DNA of 64,000 nucleotides from Microcystis panniformis FACHB-1757 (lineage in GTDB: Bacteria > Cyanobacteriota > Cyanobacteriia > Cyanobacteriales > Microcystaceae): contig NZ_CP011339.1 in the NCBI RefSeq assembly GCF_001264245.1, forward strand, positions 806,001-870,000, written 5' to 3'. This document shows positions 33,036-45,773 of the stretch, piece by piece. Both the position numbers and the translations under genes were made by a program. Each line of letters starts with the position of its first letter. Positions within the stretch are counted from its first letter, which is position 1. The notes under the pieces were generated by a model. It ran no database searches. It was given only the letters and a program-made list of their open reading frames with translations, and was not told where the DNA came from.

Positions 33036-33497
33036 TTAAGTTAAGGGTAAATAAGGAAAGATAGGATGCCATGACATAGCGGTGGCGGCAATAATGAGGG
33101 CGAAAAACCAAAAGAGAATTGTTTTAGCCTTAATCTTGCGATCTTTCCAGAGATAATGGAGTATAGGCCAACTGATTAACCAGCCAATTAATAACATAGT
33201 TTCTTTGCCGGTATAACTGCCAATATTACCCCACATTTTGCTAGGATTTTTACTGCCAGGAATCCAAGACCCTAAATTCCAGAGCAGAGTTTCTACGGTT
33301 TTTGTCTGGTCTGCATCGGAAAAATGGTGAGAAACCATCATTAAACAACAACCGATTGCGGCGCTAATAATTGCCGCAGCTGCAGGGCCAGAAGTAGCGG
33401 GAGAACGTTTGGCACCTTGGGCTAAACCTTGGGGAAATTGTTGTACAAAAGCCCAGATTTTACCGTACCAAGGGCTATCAACATAGGGTTGTGTCAT
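33036..33497 (-). CDS. Unrecognised membrane protein, third gene of the Fur-box operon
   Basis: A 153-residue protein with three to four hydrophobic helices (about 40-56, 99-115, 124-140). Polar points include a His pair in VSHHFSDADQTKTVE, the loop LGSWIPGSKNPSKMWG, and LHYLWKD. I do not recognise a family. It is 11 bp downstream of the PEP-CTERM gene, with AGGAGC before its ATG, so co-transcription is likely. Confidence 0.7.
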   Translation of the reverse strand: MTQPYVDSPWYGKIWAFVQQFPQGLAQGAKRSPATSGPAAAAIISAAIGCCLMMVSHHFSDADQTKTVETLLWNLGSWIPGSKNPSKMWGNIGSYTGKETMLLIGWLISWPILHYLWKDRKIKAKTILFWFFALIIAATAMSWHPIFPYLPLT

Positions 33498-33508
33498 GAG
33501 AGTTGCTC

Positions 33509-34699
33509 CTATTTTTTAAGAGTTCGTAACTGTGTAAAACCCAAAATTCCCACCGCTAAAAGTCCCATAATGGTGCTAGGTTCGGGTACAGATTCTAGGA
33601 GAAAAGCGCGGGTTTCCGTTTCTCCCAATTCATTAGTAAAAGTGCCAAAACCAATAATTTGGCCACGCCCATTAATGCCCGTGGCTTGATTTAAAACCCA
33701 ACCCGTACCATTAATGACTAAATTATTTAAATCAAATAACTGGCCTTCTTGCCAAAGAGTCGCATGGGCAACTTCACTAGCAAGATTAGAAAAGCCAACA
33801 ATTTGACCAGATTCGTTAATACTTAAAGCATCGCCTCGCGTACCACCAAGACTGCCTAAATTAATCAAATTGCCGTTATCCCAGAGGAATCCACTAGAGG
33901 TTAAAGTGGCTCCTGAACCATTAGTCGCTTGACCAATAACTAAGCCATTTTCGTTAAGATCTCGGGCAAAACTTTGGGCGAATCCGTTGGGAATTCCTAG
34001 ATTAGTCAGGACAAAATTACCATTGGCATCCTGCTCCCAAAAAGCAGCACTGTAGACATTAGTTCCGTCCACTACACCATCGGAGTCTACATAACCAACG
34101 ATTTCGGTATTGTCATTAATGGCTAAACCAAAATTTTGATCGCCGTCAAGACTAGGTAAGTTGATGCGCGTACCATCTTCCCAGAAAATAGCGTTTCTTC
34201 GATTGGTTTCAAAGATATGATAACCAGCAATCTGATTGCTGTTGTTGATGTCGATAAAATAACTTTCCAGGCCACCAAAGTTATAAATGTTGAGGTCGTA
34301 ACCCCCGGAACCGTTAGGAGTCCACAATAACGCCCGGTCTGTGGGTCCGGCGGTTTCATCTCCCGCACCGACAATCATCCCTGCGTCATTAATAGAACGA
34401 GATAAACCACCGCGACCGGGGAGAGTGACGGGGGTGCCGCCATTAACTGGGCCAGTAAGGGGTAAAGCCGTTATCGTACCGTTTTCCCAGATATAGCCAC
34501 TAGAAGCGGTATTACCGGCAGTGCGGGAACGACCGACGATTTGACCTTGGTTGTTAATGCTGGCTGCCCTCGTATCCGTACCATCGGGGCTGAGTGTACC
34601 CAAGTCGGTGATTTTATACATCGAACCCGCTAGGGCAGGAGACACAGTATGTAAGCCGAAAACAGTGGCTAGAACGAGCGAAAGTTGAATTTTAGTCAT
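33509..34699 (-). CDS. HAF-repeat PEP-CTERM exported protein
   Basis: A 396-residue exported protein: signal peptide (residues 1-24, ending SPALAG), then about seven HAF-type beta repeats of the form INNQGQIVGRSRT... AFLWENG... LGSLGG, and a PEP-CTERM tail (VPEPSTIMGLLAVGILGFTQLR). It should be surface-attached or released after exosortase cleavage. Being embedded among small membrane proteins in an operon behind a Fur-like box is unusual for such a protein. Function unknown. Confidence 0.85.
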   Translation of the reverse strand: MTKIQLSLVLATVFGLHTVSPALAGSMYKITDLGTLSPDGTDTRAASINNQGQIVGRSRTAGNTASSGYIWENGTITALPLTGPVNGGTPVTLPGRGGLSRSINDAGMIVGAGDETAGPTDRALLWTPNGSGGYDLNIYNFGGLESYFIDINNSNQIAGYHIFETNRRNAIFWEDGTRINLPSLDGDQNFGLAINDNTEIVGYVDSDGVVDGTNVYSAAFWEQDANGNFVLTNLGIPNGFAQSFARDLNENGLVIGQATNGSGATLTSSGFLWDNGNLINLGSLGGTRGDALSINESGQIVGFSNLASEVAHATLWQEGQLFDLNNLVINGTGWVLNQATGINGRGQIIGFGTFTNELGETETRAFLLESVPEPSTIMGLLAVGILGFTQLRTLKK

Positions 34700-34726
34700 T
34701 TTTGAGTTGAATCAGCAAATAAGGGT

Positions 34727-35347
34727 TTACAGAGCCTGAATTTTGGCGACACCGAGGCCGCTAACGAGACCACCCATAGCAAAAAACATCATTGCCATCA
34801 GAGCAATGCAAGTGGCTGTTAACACCGGTCGGTTAGCTTTGTCCAAAATTGAGTCGCCGTATTTCCAGAGAATCCAAGTGCAGGCCACGCCTAGGGGTAG
34901 GGTAAAAAGGACGCTGAATTCGTGGTATTCCATGAGGACGTATTGACCGAGGGGCGAATTTTCCTTTAGCCATGCCCGCGCACCGCCAAACTCTAAATCG
35001 GCCCGATAGCGCATATAGGCTAAATTACCAGTGGCGATCGCTAAAAAAGCGAGGACGGTAGCCCAGAAGGTGAGGGTTCGCATTTGCCGCAAGAGTTTGC
35101 TAGAACCTCTTAACAGGGGAAAAGCGAGGTGGCCTGCGTAAACAATGACGACTAGGGCTAATAAAGAGCCAAAACCGTGAATTGTGCCTAACCATCGCTG
35201 CCACGGACTCGGATGCAGGAGATTGACGAAGGGCAGGAATAAAAATAAGCCCGCCGAGAGGATTCCTAGCCCATAAACGCAAACGGTGGCGATATCTAGG
35301 GTTTTGGGGAAATCTATTTTTTCGGATTCTGTGGGATCAGATAACAT
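34727..35347 (-). CDS. Unrecognised five-helix membrane protein, first gene of the Fur-box operon
   Basis: A 206-residue protein with five hydrophobic helices (about 20-42, 56-75, 90-107, 138-158, 175-200). Histidines lie in or beside helices (TIHGFGSLL, YAGHLAFPLL, MEYHEFSVLF), as in haem-binding membrane cytochromes, but no family is certain. It has an AAGGAGAAG ribosome-binding site and a promoter overlapped by a Fur-like box. It leads a four-gene minus-strand operon (gaps of 27, 11 and 18 bp). Confidence 0.7.
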   Translation of the reverse strand: MLSDPTESEKIDFPKTLDIATVCVYGLGILSAGLFLFLPFVNLLHPSPWQRWLGTIHGFGSLLALVVIVYAGHLAFPLLRGSSKLLRQMRTLTFWATVLAFLAIATGNLAYMRYRADLEFGGARAWLKENSPLGQYVLMEYHEFSVLFTLPLGVACTWILWKYGDSILDKANRPVLTATCIALMAMMFFAMGGLVSGLGVAKIQAL

Positions 35348-35379
35348 CTGCTTCTCCTTGACGATTTGGAAAGAGTAAA

Positions 35380-35415
35380 TGAGAAATTATCTCAATTAAG
35401 TCGAACTTTGATCAA
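35380..35415 (-). promoter_or_regulatory. Predicted promoter with overlapping Fur-like box
   Basis: On the minus strand: TTGATC (35415-35410), 18-bp spacer, GATAAT (35391-35386). TGAGATAATTTCTCA (35394-35380) is a 7-1-7 near-palindrome with one mismatch that covers the -10 element, ideal for repression by a Fur-type regulator. It lies 33 bp before the first start codon of the operon. Confidence 0.6.
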
Positions 35416-35678
35416 AAAAGTCCAGAGAATACCTGTGTCCAACCATCAAAGGATTTTTAGACTCAAGTTGACGCTCAATAACGTCAAGACTAGAATTTAG
35501 ACATAGACAAAGCTGGCGCTAAATGATTCTAGTAATCACTTAGCCTCAACTATGCACTGCTAAAGGAGCGACTGGCATCGCTTCTTTGGTTTAATCAGGC
35601 TCTAGACTAATTTTCTTGTCAACCATTCAGTCTAGGGCTTTTTTTTAGCCAAGTCTAGTATCAACAATATTTTTTAAT

Positions 35679-35699
35679 AGTTGAGAATAATTCTTAACT
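35679..35699. promoter_or_regulatory. Second Fur-like palindrome
   Basis: AGTTGAGAATAATTCTTAACT, a 10-1-10 palindrome with one mismatch whose core fits the TGAGAAT-N-ATTCTTA pattern. It is 332 bp upstream of the minus-strand operon and 305 bp upstream of the 36005 gene. Confidence 0.45.
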
Positions 35700-36004
35700 A
35701 TTTTGAAGCTAATGCTTAAATCTCTGGCACAATTGATTTTTGATGGTTTAAAAACGCTAAAAATAAGGATTAAGTGGCATAAAATATCCAAATAGACTGT
35801 TTAATTGATTACTGTTCCTTCTTAATTCTCCTGGCTACTGGCTGCTGACTCCTAACCAACCAAGATAATTTTTGATTTTTACAAGAGGTCTATTCCTAAG
35901 GGTGTCACACTACGGCTATCGGTCTTCTCCCCACTCCCCCCCCGCAACGCTCACGAAGTGGTCTCCCCACTGCGGTAAACTAAATGAGATGATCCACGGG
36001 AGTT

Positions 36005-36187
36005 ATGACTATGACCACTCACTTTATTAGTGCCGAAATCGACCTACAGGAAACCCCGCAACAACTGCAGCAAGAAATCGAAAAAGAATTAGCCAAACGG
36101 GGTGAACCCTTGCGTTGGGCAATCACAGAAGTGGATAGCGAGAATAATCAAGTCAAAGTCGAAGCGATTGTCACCACTGCCTCGTGA
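36005..36187 (+). CDS. Small conserved-looking protein upstream of the DUF3326 gene
   Basis: A 60-residue acidic protein without a membrane segment or known family. An ATG at 36011 with GGGAG eight bases upstream is at least as likely a start (58 residues). Its stop codon overlaps the GTG start of the DUF3326 gene, which argues that it is truly translated and coupled to it. Confidence 0.65.
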   Translation: MTMTTHFISAEIDLQETPQQLQQEIEKELAKRGEPLRWAITEVDSENNQVKVEAIVTTAS

Positions 36188-37242
36188 ATTCCCGTCCCTA
36201 TACCGCCGTACTAATTATTCCCACCGGCATCGGGGCCGCGATTGGCGGTTATGCTGGGGATGGCATTCCCGTGGCCAGAGCGATCGCCAAAGTTTGCGAT
36301 CGCCTAATTACCCATCCCAATGTCCTTAATGGCGCACAACTGTACTGGCCTCTGGACAACACCTATTATGTGGAGGGTTACGCTTTAGATCGTTTTGCCC
36401 GGGGGGATTGGGGATTAAGTCCCGTCCATCAAAATCGCATCGGGTTACTATTCGATCGCGCCATTGAATTTGACCTCTTGCAAAGACACCTTCAGGCTGC
36501 CGATGCTGTCCGGGCCACCCTAGGCTTAGATCTGACCGATTACGTTATCACCGATGCCCCCTTAAATGTGCAGTTGCGAGAGGCAGCCTCTGGGGCCAGT
36601 TGGGGAACAATTGGTAATCCCGACAGCTTGCTGCGGGGAGCAGAAAAACTGATTAACCAGGGCCGGGCGGAAGCGATCGCCATTGTTGCCCGTTTTCCCG
36701 ACGATCCCGATAGCATTGCCCTGGCTAATTATCGCCATGGTCAGGGGGTGGATCCCCTTGCCGGGGCCGAGGCGGTAATTTCCCATCTGGTGGTCCGACA
36801 ATTCCAAATACCGGCAGCCCACGCTCCCGCTTTAAGTCCGCTGCCCCTCGATCCGCAACTTTCCCCCAAGGCCGCGGCCGAAGAAATCGGTTATACTTTT
36901 TTACCCTGCGTTTTGGTGGGTTTAAGTCGCGCCCCCCAATTGGTCAAGCAGCCCAGTCCCGATGCTATTTGGAGCCGGGAGGTGGACGCGCTGATCGTTC
37001 CCGCCAGTGCCTGCGGCTCTAGCACAGTTTTTAGTTTTTGTCAAGAAAAAACTGTACTGATTGCTGTTGGGGAAAATAGTACAAGAATGAAGGTGGCCCC
37101 GGAACCTCTAGGGGTGAAAGCAATTAGGGTACACTCGTATATGGAGGCGATCGGTGCGATCGTTTGTCAACGGGCCGGGGTTAACCTAGCATCTCTTCGC
37201 CCTACTTTAAACTCTTTACGCTGTTTATCCGAGAATCCGTGA
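36184..37242 (+). CDS. DUF3326 family protein
   Basis: A 352-residue soluble protein of the cyanobacterial/plastid DUF3326 family: TAVLIIPTGIGAAIGGYAGDG near the start, the DNTYYVEGYALDRF segment, and VPASACGSSTVFSF near residue 280. Function unknown. The GTG at 36184 overlaps the preceding TGA, and the stop overlaps the next GTG start, so three genes form a coupled operon. Confidence 0.9.
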   Translation: MNSRPYTAVLIIPTGIGAAIGGYAGDGIPVARAIAKVCDRLITHPNVLNGAQLYWPLDNTYYVEGYALDRFARGDWGLSPVHQNRIGLLFDRAIEFDLLQRHLQAADAVRATLGLDLTDYVITDAPLNVQLREAASGASWGTIGNPDSLLRGAEKLINQGRAEAIAIVARFPDDPDSIALANYRHGQGVDPLAGAEAVISHLVVRQFQIPAAHAPALSPLPLDPQLSPKAAAEEIGYTFLPCVLVGLSRAPQLVKQPSPDAIWSREVDALIVPASACGSSTVFSFCQEKTVLIAVGENSTRMKVAPEPLGVKAIRVHSYMEAIGAIVCQRAGVNLASLRPTLNSLRCLSENP

Positions 37243-37820
37243 CTAATTCCCCTAATTCCGAATTTGATCCCCTGACACGCACACAAGTCCTCACCATTAT
37301 GGCGGTAACGGCGATTATCTTGCTGGTAGTCGCCAAAGTTTGGCAATATTTCGGTGCGATCGCTATTCCCGCCATTCGCTGGACTCTCCCGGATTTCTTG
37401 TTCGGATTAGCCTTAGCGGGGGCAATTAGTGGAATTAGTGGGCTTCTCTATCGTTTTTGGTCTAGTTATCGCCATAGTGCTAACGCTTACTTACAATTAG
37501 TCATTAAACCTTTAGCTTGGCCTGATTTAATTTGGATTGGATTACTGCCGGGGTTAAGTGAAGAATTATTATTTCGCGGGGTAATTTTGCCAGCTTTAGG
37601 CTTAAATATCTTTGGTTTAACCGTTTCTAGTCTAATTTTTGGTATCCTCCATTTTAGCGGTTCCCAACAATGGCCCTATGTTATCTGGGCAACTGTTGTC
37701 GGTTTTGCCCTCGGTTATACCGTCATCATCACCAGTAATTTATTAATCCCGATCCTCGCTCATGTTATCACCAATCTCCTCGCTAGTTTTCTCTGGAAAT
37801 TACAGCATAGTAATCAGTAA
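37239..37820 (+). CDS. CPBP family intramembrane glutamic protease
   Basis: A 193-residue membrane protein with about six helices. The Abi/CPBP motifs are intact: EELLFRG (motif 1, two Glu and Arg), FGILHFSG (motif 2 His) and ILAHVITNL (motif 3 His). Relatives process prenylated proteins or act in stress and bacteriocin immunity. The GTG start overlaps the DUF3326 stop codon by 4 bp. Confidence 0.9.
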   Translation: MTNSPNSEFDPLTRTQVLTIMAVTAIILLVVAKVWQYFGAIAIPAIRWTLPDFLFGLALAGAISGISGLLYRFWSSYRHSANAYLQLVIKPLAWPDLIWIGLLPGLSEELLFRGVILPALGLNIFGLTVSSLIFGILHFSGSQQWPYVIWATVVGFALGYTVIITSNLLIPILAHVITNLLASFLWKLQHSNQ

Positions 37821-37827
37821 TCAGTTA

Positions 37828-42477
<4,650 letters not shown>

Positions 42478-42852
42478 ATGGAACAGCAATATGTAGAAGA
42501 AGTTTTTGCCTCTTGGTTTTATTTGGGTAAATTAGGGGCTTTCAATGCCGAAAACCTACAGGTACAGGAGGTGGGAATCGATATTAGTTATATGGAATAC
42601 GATCCAGATATGGCCGAAAATGCCTTTATGTCACCGATGCACAATATGACCGATTTTGAATACTTAGGTACTTGGGGACGTTGCTGGTTTGATCTCGGTA
42701 CTAGCGATCTTATTGCTTTGGATATTTTAATCAATGCCTTGACCCAATTAAGTAAGGATTTTGTCGATATTAAACGTTTAATTATCGGGGGAGAAAATCA
42801 AGATTGGCCAGTCAGCGATCGCAGTAATTATCTTTTTAGCGAATAATTAGGG

Positions 42853-43074
42853 TTTACTGAAAAAGTTTCTTGGTTGAGTCAGTATTCAGTATTCAGGAGG
42901 AGATAGGGTGATAGGGTTTTGGGGTGATAGGGTTTTGGGGTGATAGGGTTTTGGGGTGATAGGGTGATGAGACAGCTTCCCCACTCCCCCACTCCCCCAC
43001 TCCCCCACTCCCCCACTTCCCCACTTCCCCACTTCCCCACTTCCCCACACCCCACAACCCACACCCCACAACCC
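42853..43074. repeat. G-rich and C-rich simple repeats before the GH116 gene
   Basis: Starts with a lone family B end (GGGTTTACTGAAAAAG). Then about 3.5 copies of GGGTGATAGGGTTTTG (42905-42968), then ACTCCCCC/ACTTCCCC octamers (42977-43040) and CCCACAACCCACA. The C-rich part could form G-quadruplexes on the minus strand. Confidence 0.85.
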
Positions 43075-43084
43075 ACTTAAATCT

Positions 43085-45439
43085 ATGCTTAATCTCGTCT
43101 CCCTTCCAGAAATTCCCGCCGCCGCTTGGAAACGTCCTCTCGGCAAAGGTTGGGAAAAACCCTACAGCGTCCGCTATGCCAGCAATTTAGATGATGGTCC
43201 TTGGCATGGGATGCCTCTGGGGGGATTTGGGGCCGGTTGCATCGGACGTTCCCCCAAAGGTGACTTTAACCTCTGGCATCTGGACGGCGGTGAACACAGT
43301 TTTAATAGCCTTGCGGCCTGTCAATTTAGCATTTTTGAACAAACAGAAGACGGAAGCGCCCAAGCCTACGCTATGGCGACGGAAAGCCCCAAGGATGGAA
43401 CATTATCGCGCTGGTCGTGGTATCCAGCCGAAAAGGGAACATATTCTGCCCTTTATCCCCGCAGTTGGTACGAGTACAAAGATGTTTTTCAGACTCAATT
43501 AATTTGCGAACAATTCTCACCGGTTTGGGCGCATAATTACCAAGAAAGTAGTTATCCTATAGCCCTATTTGAATGGACGGTTCATAACCCCACCGATAAA
43601 CCGATTACTATTAGTATTATGCTGACTTGGCAAAATACAATCGGTTGGTTTACTAACGCGATTAAATCCCCAGTGGTTAAGGTGAGAGATGATGGTAGTC
43701 CCGTCTATGAATATCAATCAAAATGGGGGGAAAGTGAGGGTAATTATAATCAATGGATTGTCGATAATTTCCGCGTTGGCTGTCTGATGCGTCGGGATTA
43801 CGAAAACCCCGGGGAAGGGGATGGACAGATGGCGATTGCCAGTATTACTAATCCGAGTCTAGAGGTATTCTATCTGGGTAAATGGAACCCTGCCGGCGAT
43901 GGGGGCGAAGTTTGGGACTATTTCGCCATGAATGGCTCTTTACCGGATATTGAGGACGAAACCCCTGCCGAAAAAGGGGAACAAACGGCCACGGCCATGG
44001 CGATTCGTTTTACCATTCGTCCGGGGAAAACTCGCAAAATTCCCTTTATTTTAGCTTGGGATTTACCCGTCACGGAATTTGCCCAAGGAATTAACTATTA
44101 TCGTCGTTATACGGACTTTTTCGGTCGCAATGGTCAAAATGCTTGGGCGATGGTACGCACGGCTTTAAAACACGGCGATACATGGCGAGAAAATATTATT
44201 AACTGGCAAAAACCGATCCTAGAACGCACCGATCTGGCTGCTTGGTTTAAAATGGCTTTATTTAACGAATTATACCTGTTAACGGACGGCGGCACTCTCT
44301 GGACGGCAGCCACGGAACAGGATCCCATCGGTCAATTTGGGGTCTTAGAATGTATTGATTATCGTTGGTATGAAAGTCTTGATGTGCGTCTCTATGGTTC
44401 CTTTGGGTTACTGATGTTATGGCCGCGCTTAGAAAAGGCCGTGATGGAAGCTTTTGCGAGGGCAATTCCCAGCAGTGACGACACTCCTCGAATTATCGGT
44501 TATAACCAAGCTAGTGCCATTCGTAAGGCTAAAAATGCCACTCCCCACGATTTAGGCGCACCCAATGAACACCCTTGGCAAAAGAGCAATTACACCAGTT
44601 ATCAAGATTGTAATCTCTGGAAAGATTTAGGCAGTGATTTTGTTTTATTAGTTTATCGGGATTATTTATTAACGGGGGCTAAAGATGAGGATTTTCTGCG
44701 GGAATGTTGGCCGTCAATTGTCCTGACTTTGCAATATTTAAAAACTTTTGACCTTGATAACGATGGCATCCCCGAAAATTCTGGTGCACCAGACCAAACC
44801 TTTGATGATTGGCGTTTACAGGGAATTAGTGCCTATTGTGGTGGTTTGTGGATAGCGGCCCTAGAAGCGACGCTTAAAATTGGCGAAATCATTGGAGAAG
44901 ATACAGCAATTTTTACCAGTTGGTTACAGCAATCTCGCGCTATTTATCATCAGACTCTCTGGAATGGAGAATATTATAATTTAGATAGTGGCAGTGGTTC
45001 CGATGTGGTGATGACTGACCAATTATGCGGTCAATTTTATGCCCGTTTATTGGCTTTACCGGATGTGGTAGAAAATCAATACACGCAATCAGCTTTAAGT
45101 AAGATTTATCAGGCTTGTTTTCTCAAGTTTCATGGGGGAAAATTTGGGGCAGCAAATGGGTTAAAACCCGATGGTACTCCCGAAAATCCCGAGGCAACTC
45201 ATCCCTTAGAAGTTTGGGTAGGAATTAATTTTGGGTTGGTGGCTTTTTTACTACAAATGGGAATGGAAAAGCAAGGATGGCAAATTACGGAAGCGGTGGT
45301 GCGACAAGTTTATGAAAATGGCCTACAATTTCGCACCCCGGAAGCAATAACATCGGTGGGAACTTTTCGCGCCTGTCATTATTTACGCGCCATGGCTATC
45401 TGGGCTATCTATGGGGTTTTGACGGAATTTCAGGGATAA
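43085..45439 (+). CDS. GH116 family glycoside hydrolase (glucosylceramidase-like)
   Basis: A 784-residue glycosidase of the GBA2/SSO1353 type. The N-terminal domain has GMPLGGFGAGCIGRSPKGDF; the C-terminal (alpha/alpha)6 barrel carries the likely nucleophile Glu in ECIDYRWYESLDVRLYGS and the likely acid/base Asp in APDQTFDDW. It should cleave beta-glucosides or beta-xylosides with retention. No signal peptide is apparent, so it is probably cytosolic. The ATG lies 11 bp after the C-rich repeat. Confidence 0.9.
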   Translation: MLNLVSLPEIPAAAWKRPLGKGWEKPYSVRYASNLDDGPWHGMPLGGFGAGCIGRSPKGDFNLWHLDGGEHSFNSLAACQFSIFEQTEDGSAQAYAMATESPKDGTLSRWSWYPAEKGTYSALYPRSWYEYKDVFQTQLICEQFSPVWAHNYQESSYPIALFEWTVHNPTDKPITISIMLTWQNTIGWFTNAIKSPVVKVRDDGSPVYEYQSKWGESEGNYNQWIVDNFRVGCLMRRDYENPGEGDGQMAIASITNPSLEVFYLGKWNPAGDGGEVWDYFAMNGSLPDIEDETPAEKGEQTATAMAIRFTIRPGKTRKIPFILAWDLPVTEFAQGINYYRRYTDFFGRNGQNAWAMVRTALKHGDTWRENIINWQKPILERTDLAAWFKMALFNELYLLTDGGTLWTAATEQDPIGQFGVLECIDYRWYESLDVRLYGSFGLLMLWPRLEKAVMEAFARAIPSSDDTPRIIGYNQASAIRKAKNATPHDLGAPNEHPWQKSNYTSYQDCNLWKDLGSDFVLLVYRDYLLTGAKDEDFLRECWPSIVLTLQYLKTFDLDNDGIPENSGAPDQTFDDWRLQGISAYCGGLWIAALEATLKIGEIIGEDTAIFTSWLQQSRAIYHQTLWNGEYYNLDSGSGSDVVMTDQLCGQFYARLLALPDVVENQYTQSALSKIYQACFLKFHGGKFGAANGLKPDGTPENPEATHPLEVWVGINFGLVAFLLQMGMEKQGWQITEAVVRQVYENGLQFRTPEAITSVGTFRACHYLRAMAIWAIYGVLTEFQG

Positions 45440-45773
45440 AACAGGATTATCGCCATCTAACTGGTGATCTGGTTTTACCTGGTAAATCACTCTAATCCTA
45501 AATCCGGTTATTAAAAACTGATTATTTATTCTCGGTTTTGCCCTTTGCCTCTCCTGATATGTAGCCTATACTCAGGGGATTTAAGTAGTTAGGCGTTAAA
45601 AATTATCAGATGCCCCCCTTATTAAGGGGAGATCAAGGGGGGACTAAGGGGGGATCGGCACCACCCTTATTAAGGGGGGATCAAGGGGGATTAAAGGCAA
45701 AATCCGTTTTTAATTTAATTATAACCAGCTACTTAGTCTAAACGCTGTAGGCTGGAGAAACCTGACTCGATCG
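45440..45773. other. Gene-free stretch with a MITE
   Basis: Holds the 150-bp element at 45584-45733 and nothing else recognisable. It is the left boundary of the conflict-system island. Confidence 0.6.
45584..45733 (+). mobile_element. TA-flanked MITE at the left island boundary
   Basis: Starts AGTAGTTAGGCGTTAAAAAT and ends, inverted, AGTAGCTGGTTATAATTAAA, with TA on both sides (45582-45583, 45734-45735). The interior is CCCCCCTTATTAAGGGG-type palindromes. Its first 40 bp, with the flanking TA, recur inverted at 55028-55067 with one mismatch. Confidence 0.8.

Larger units (their letters stand above)
35348..36004. other. Gene-free regulatory stretch
   Basis: Contains the minus-strand operon promoter and Fur-like box (35380-35415), a second Fur-like palindrome (35679-35699), and near 35882 a lone CAAGAGGTCTA element end. 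The stretch is AT-rich with no convincing gene. Confidence 0.6.

Noticed and set aside
42879..43146. Minus-strand frames rich in VGEWGSG
   Set aside because: They are translations of C-rich octamer repeats and overlap the start of the GH116 gene.
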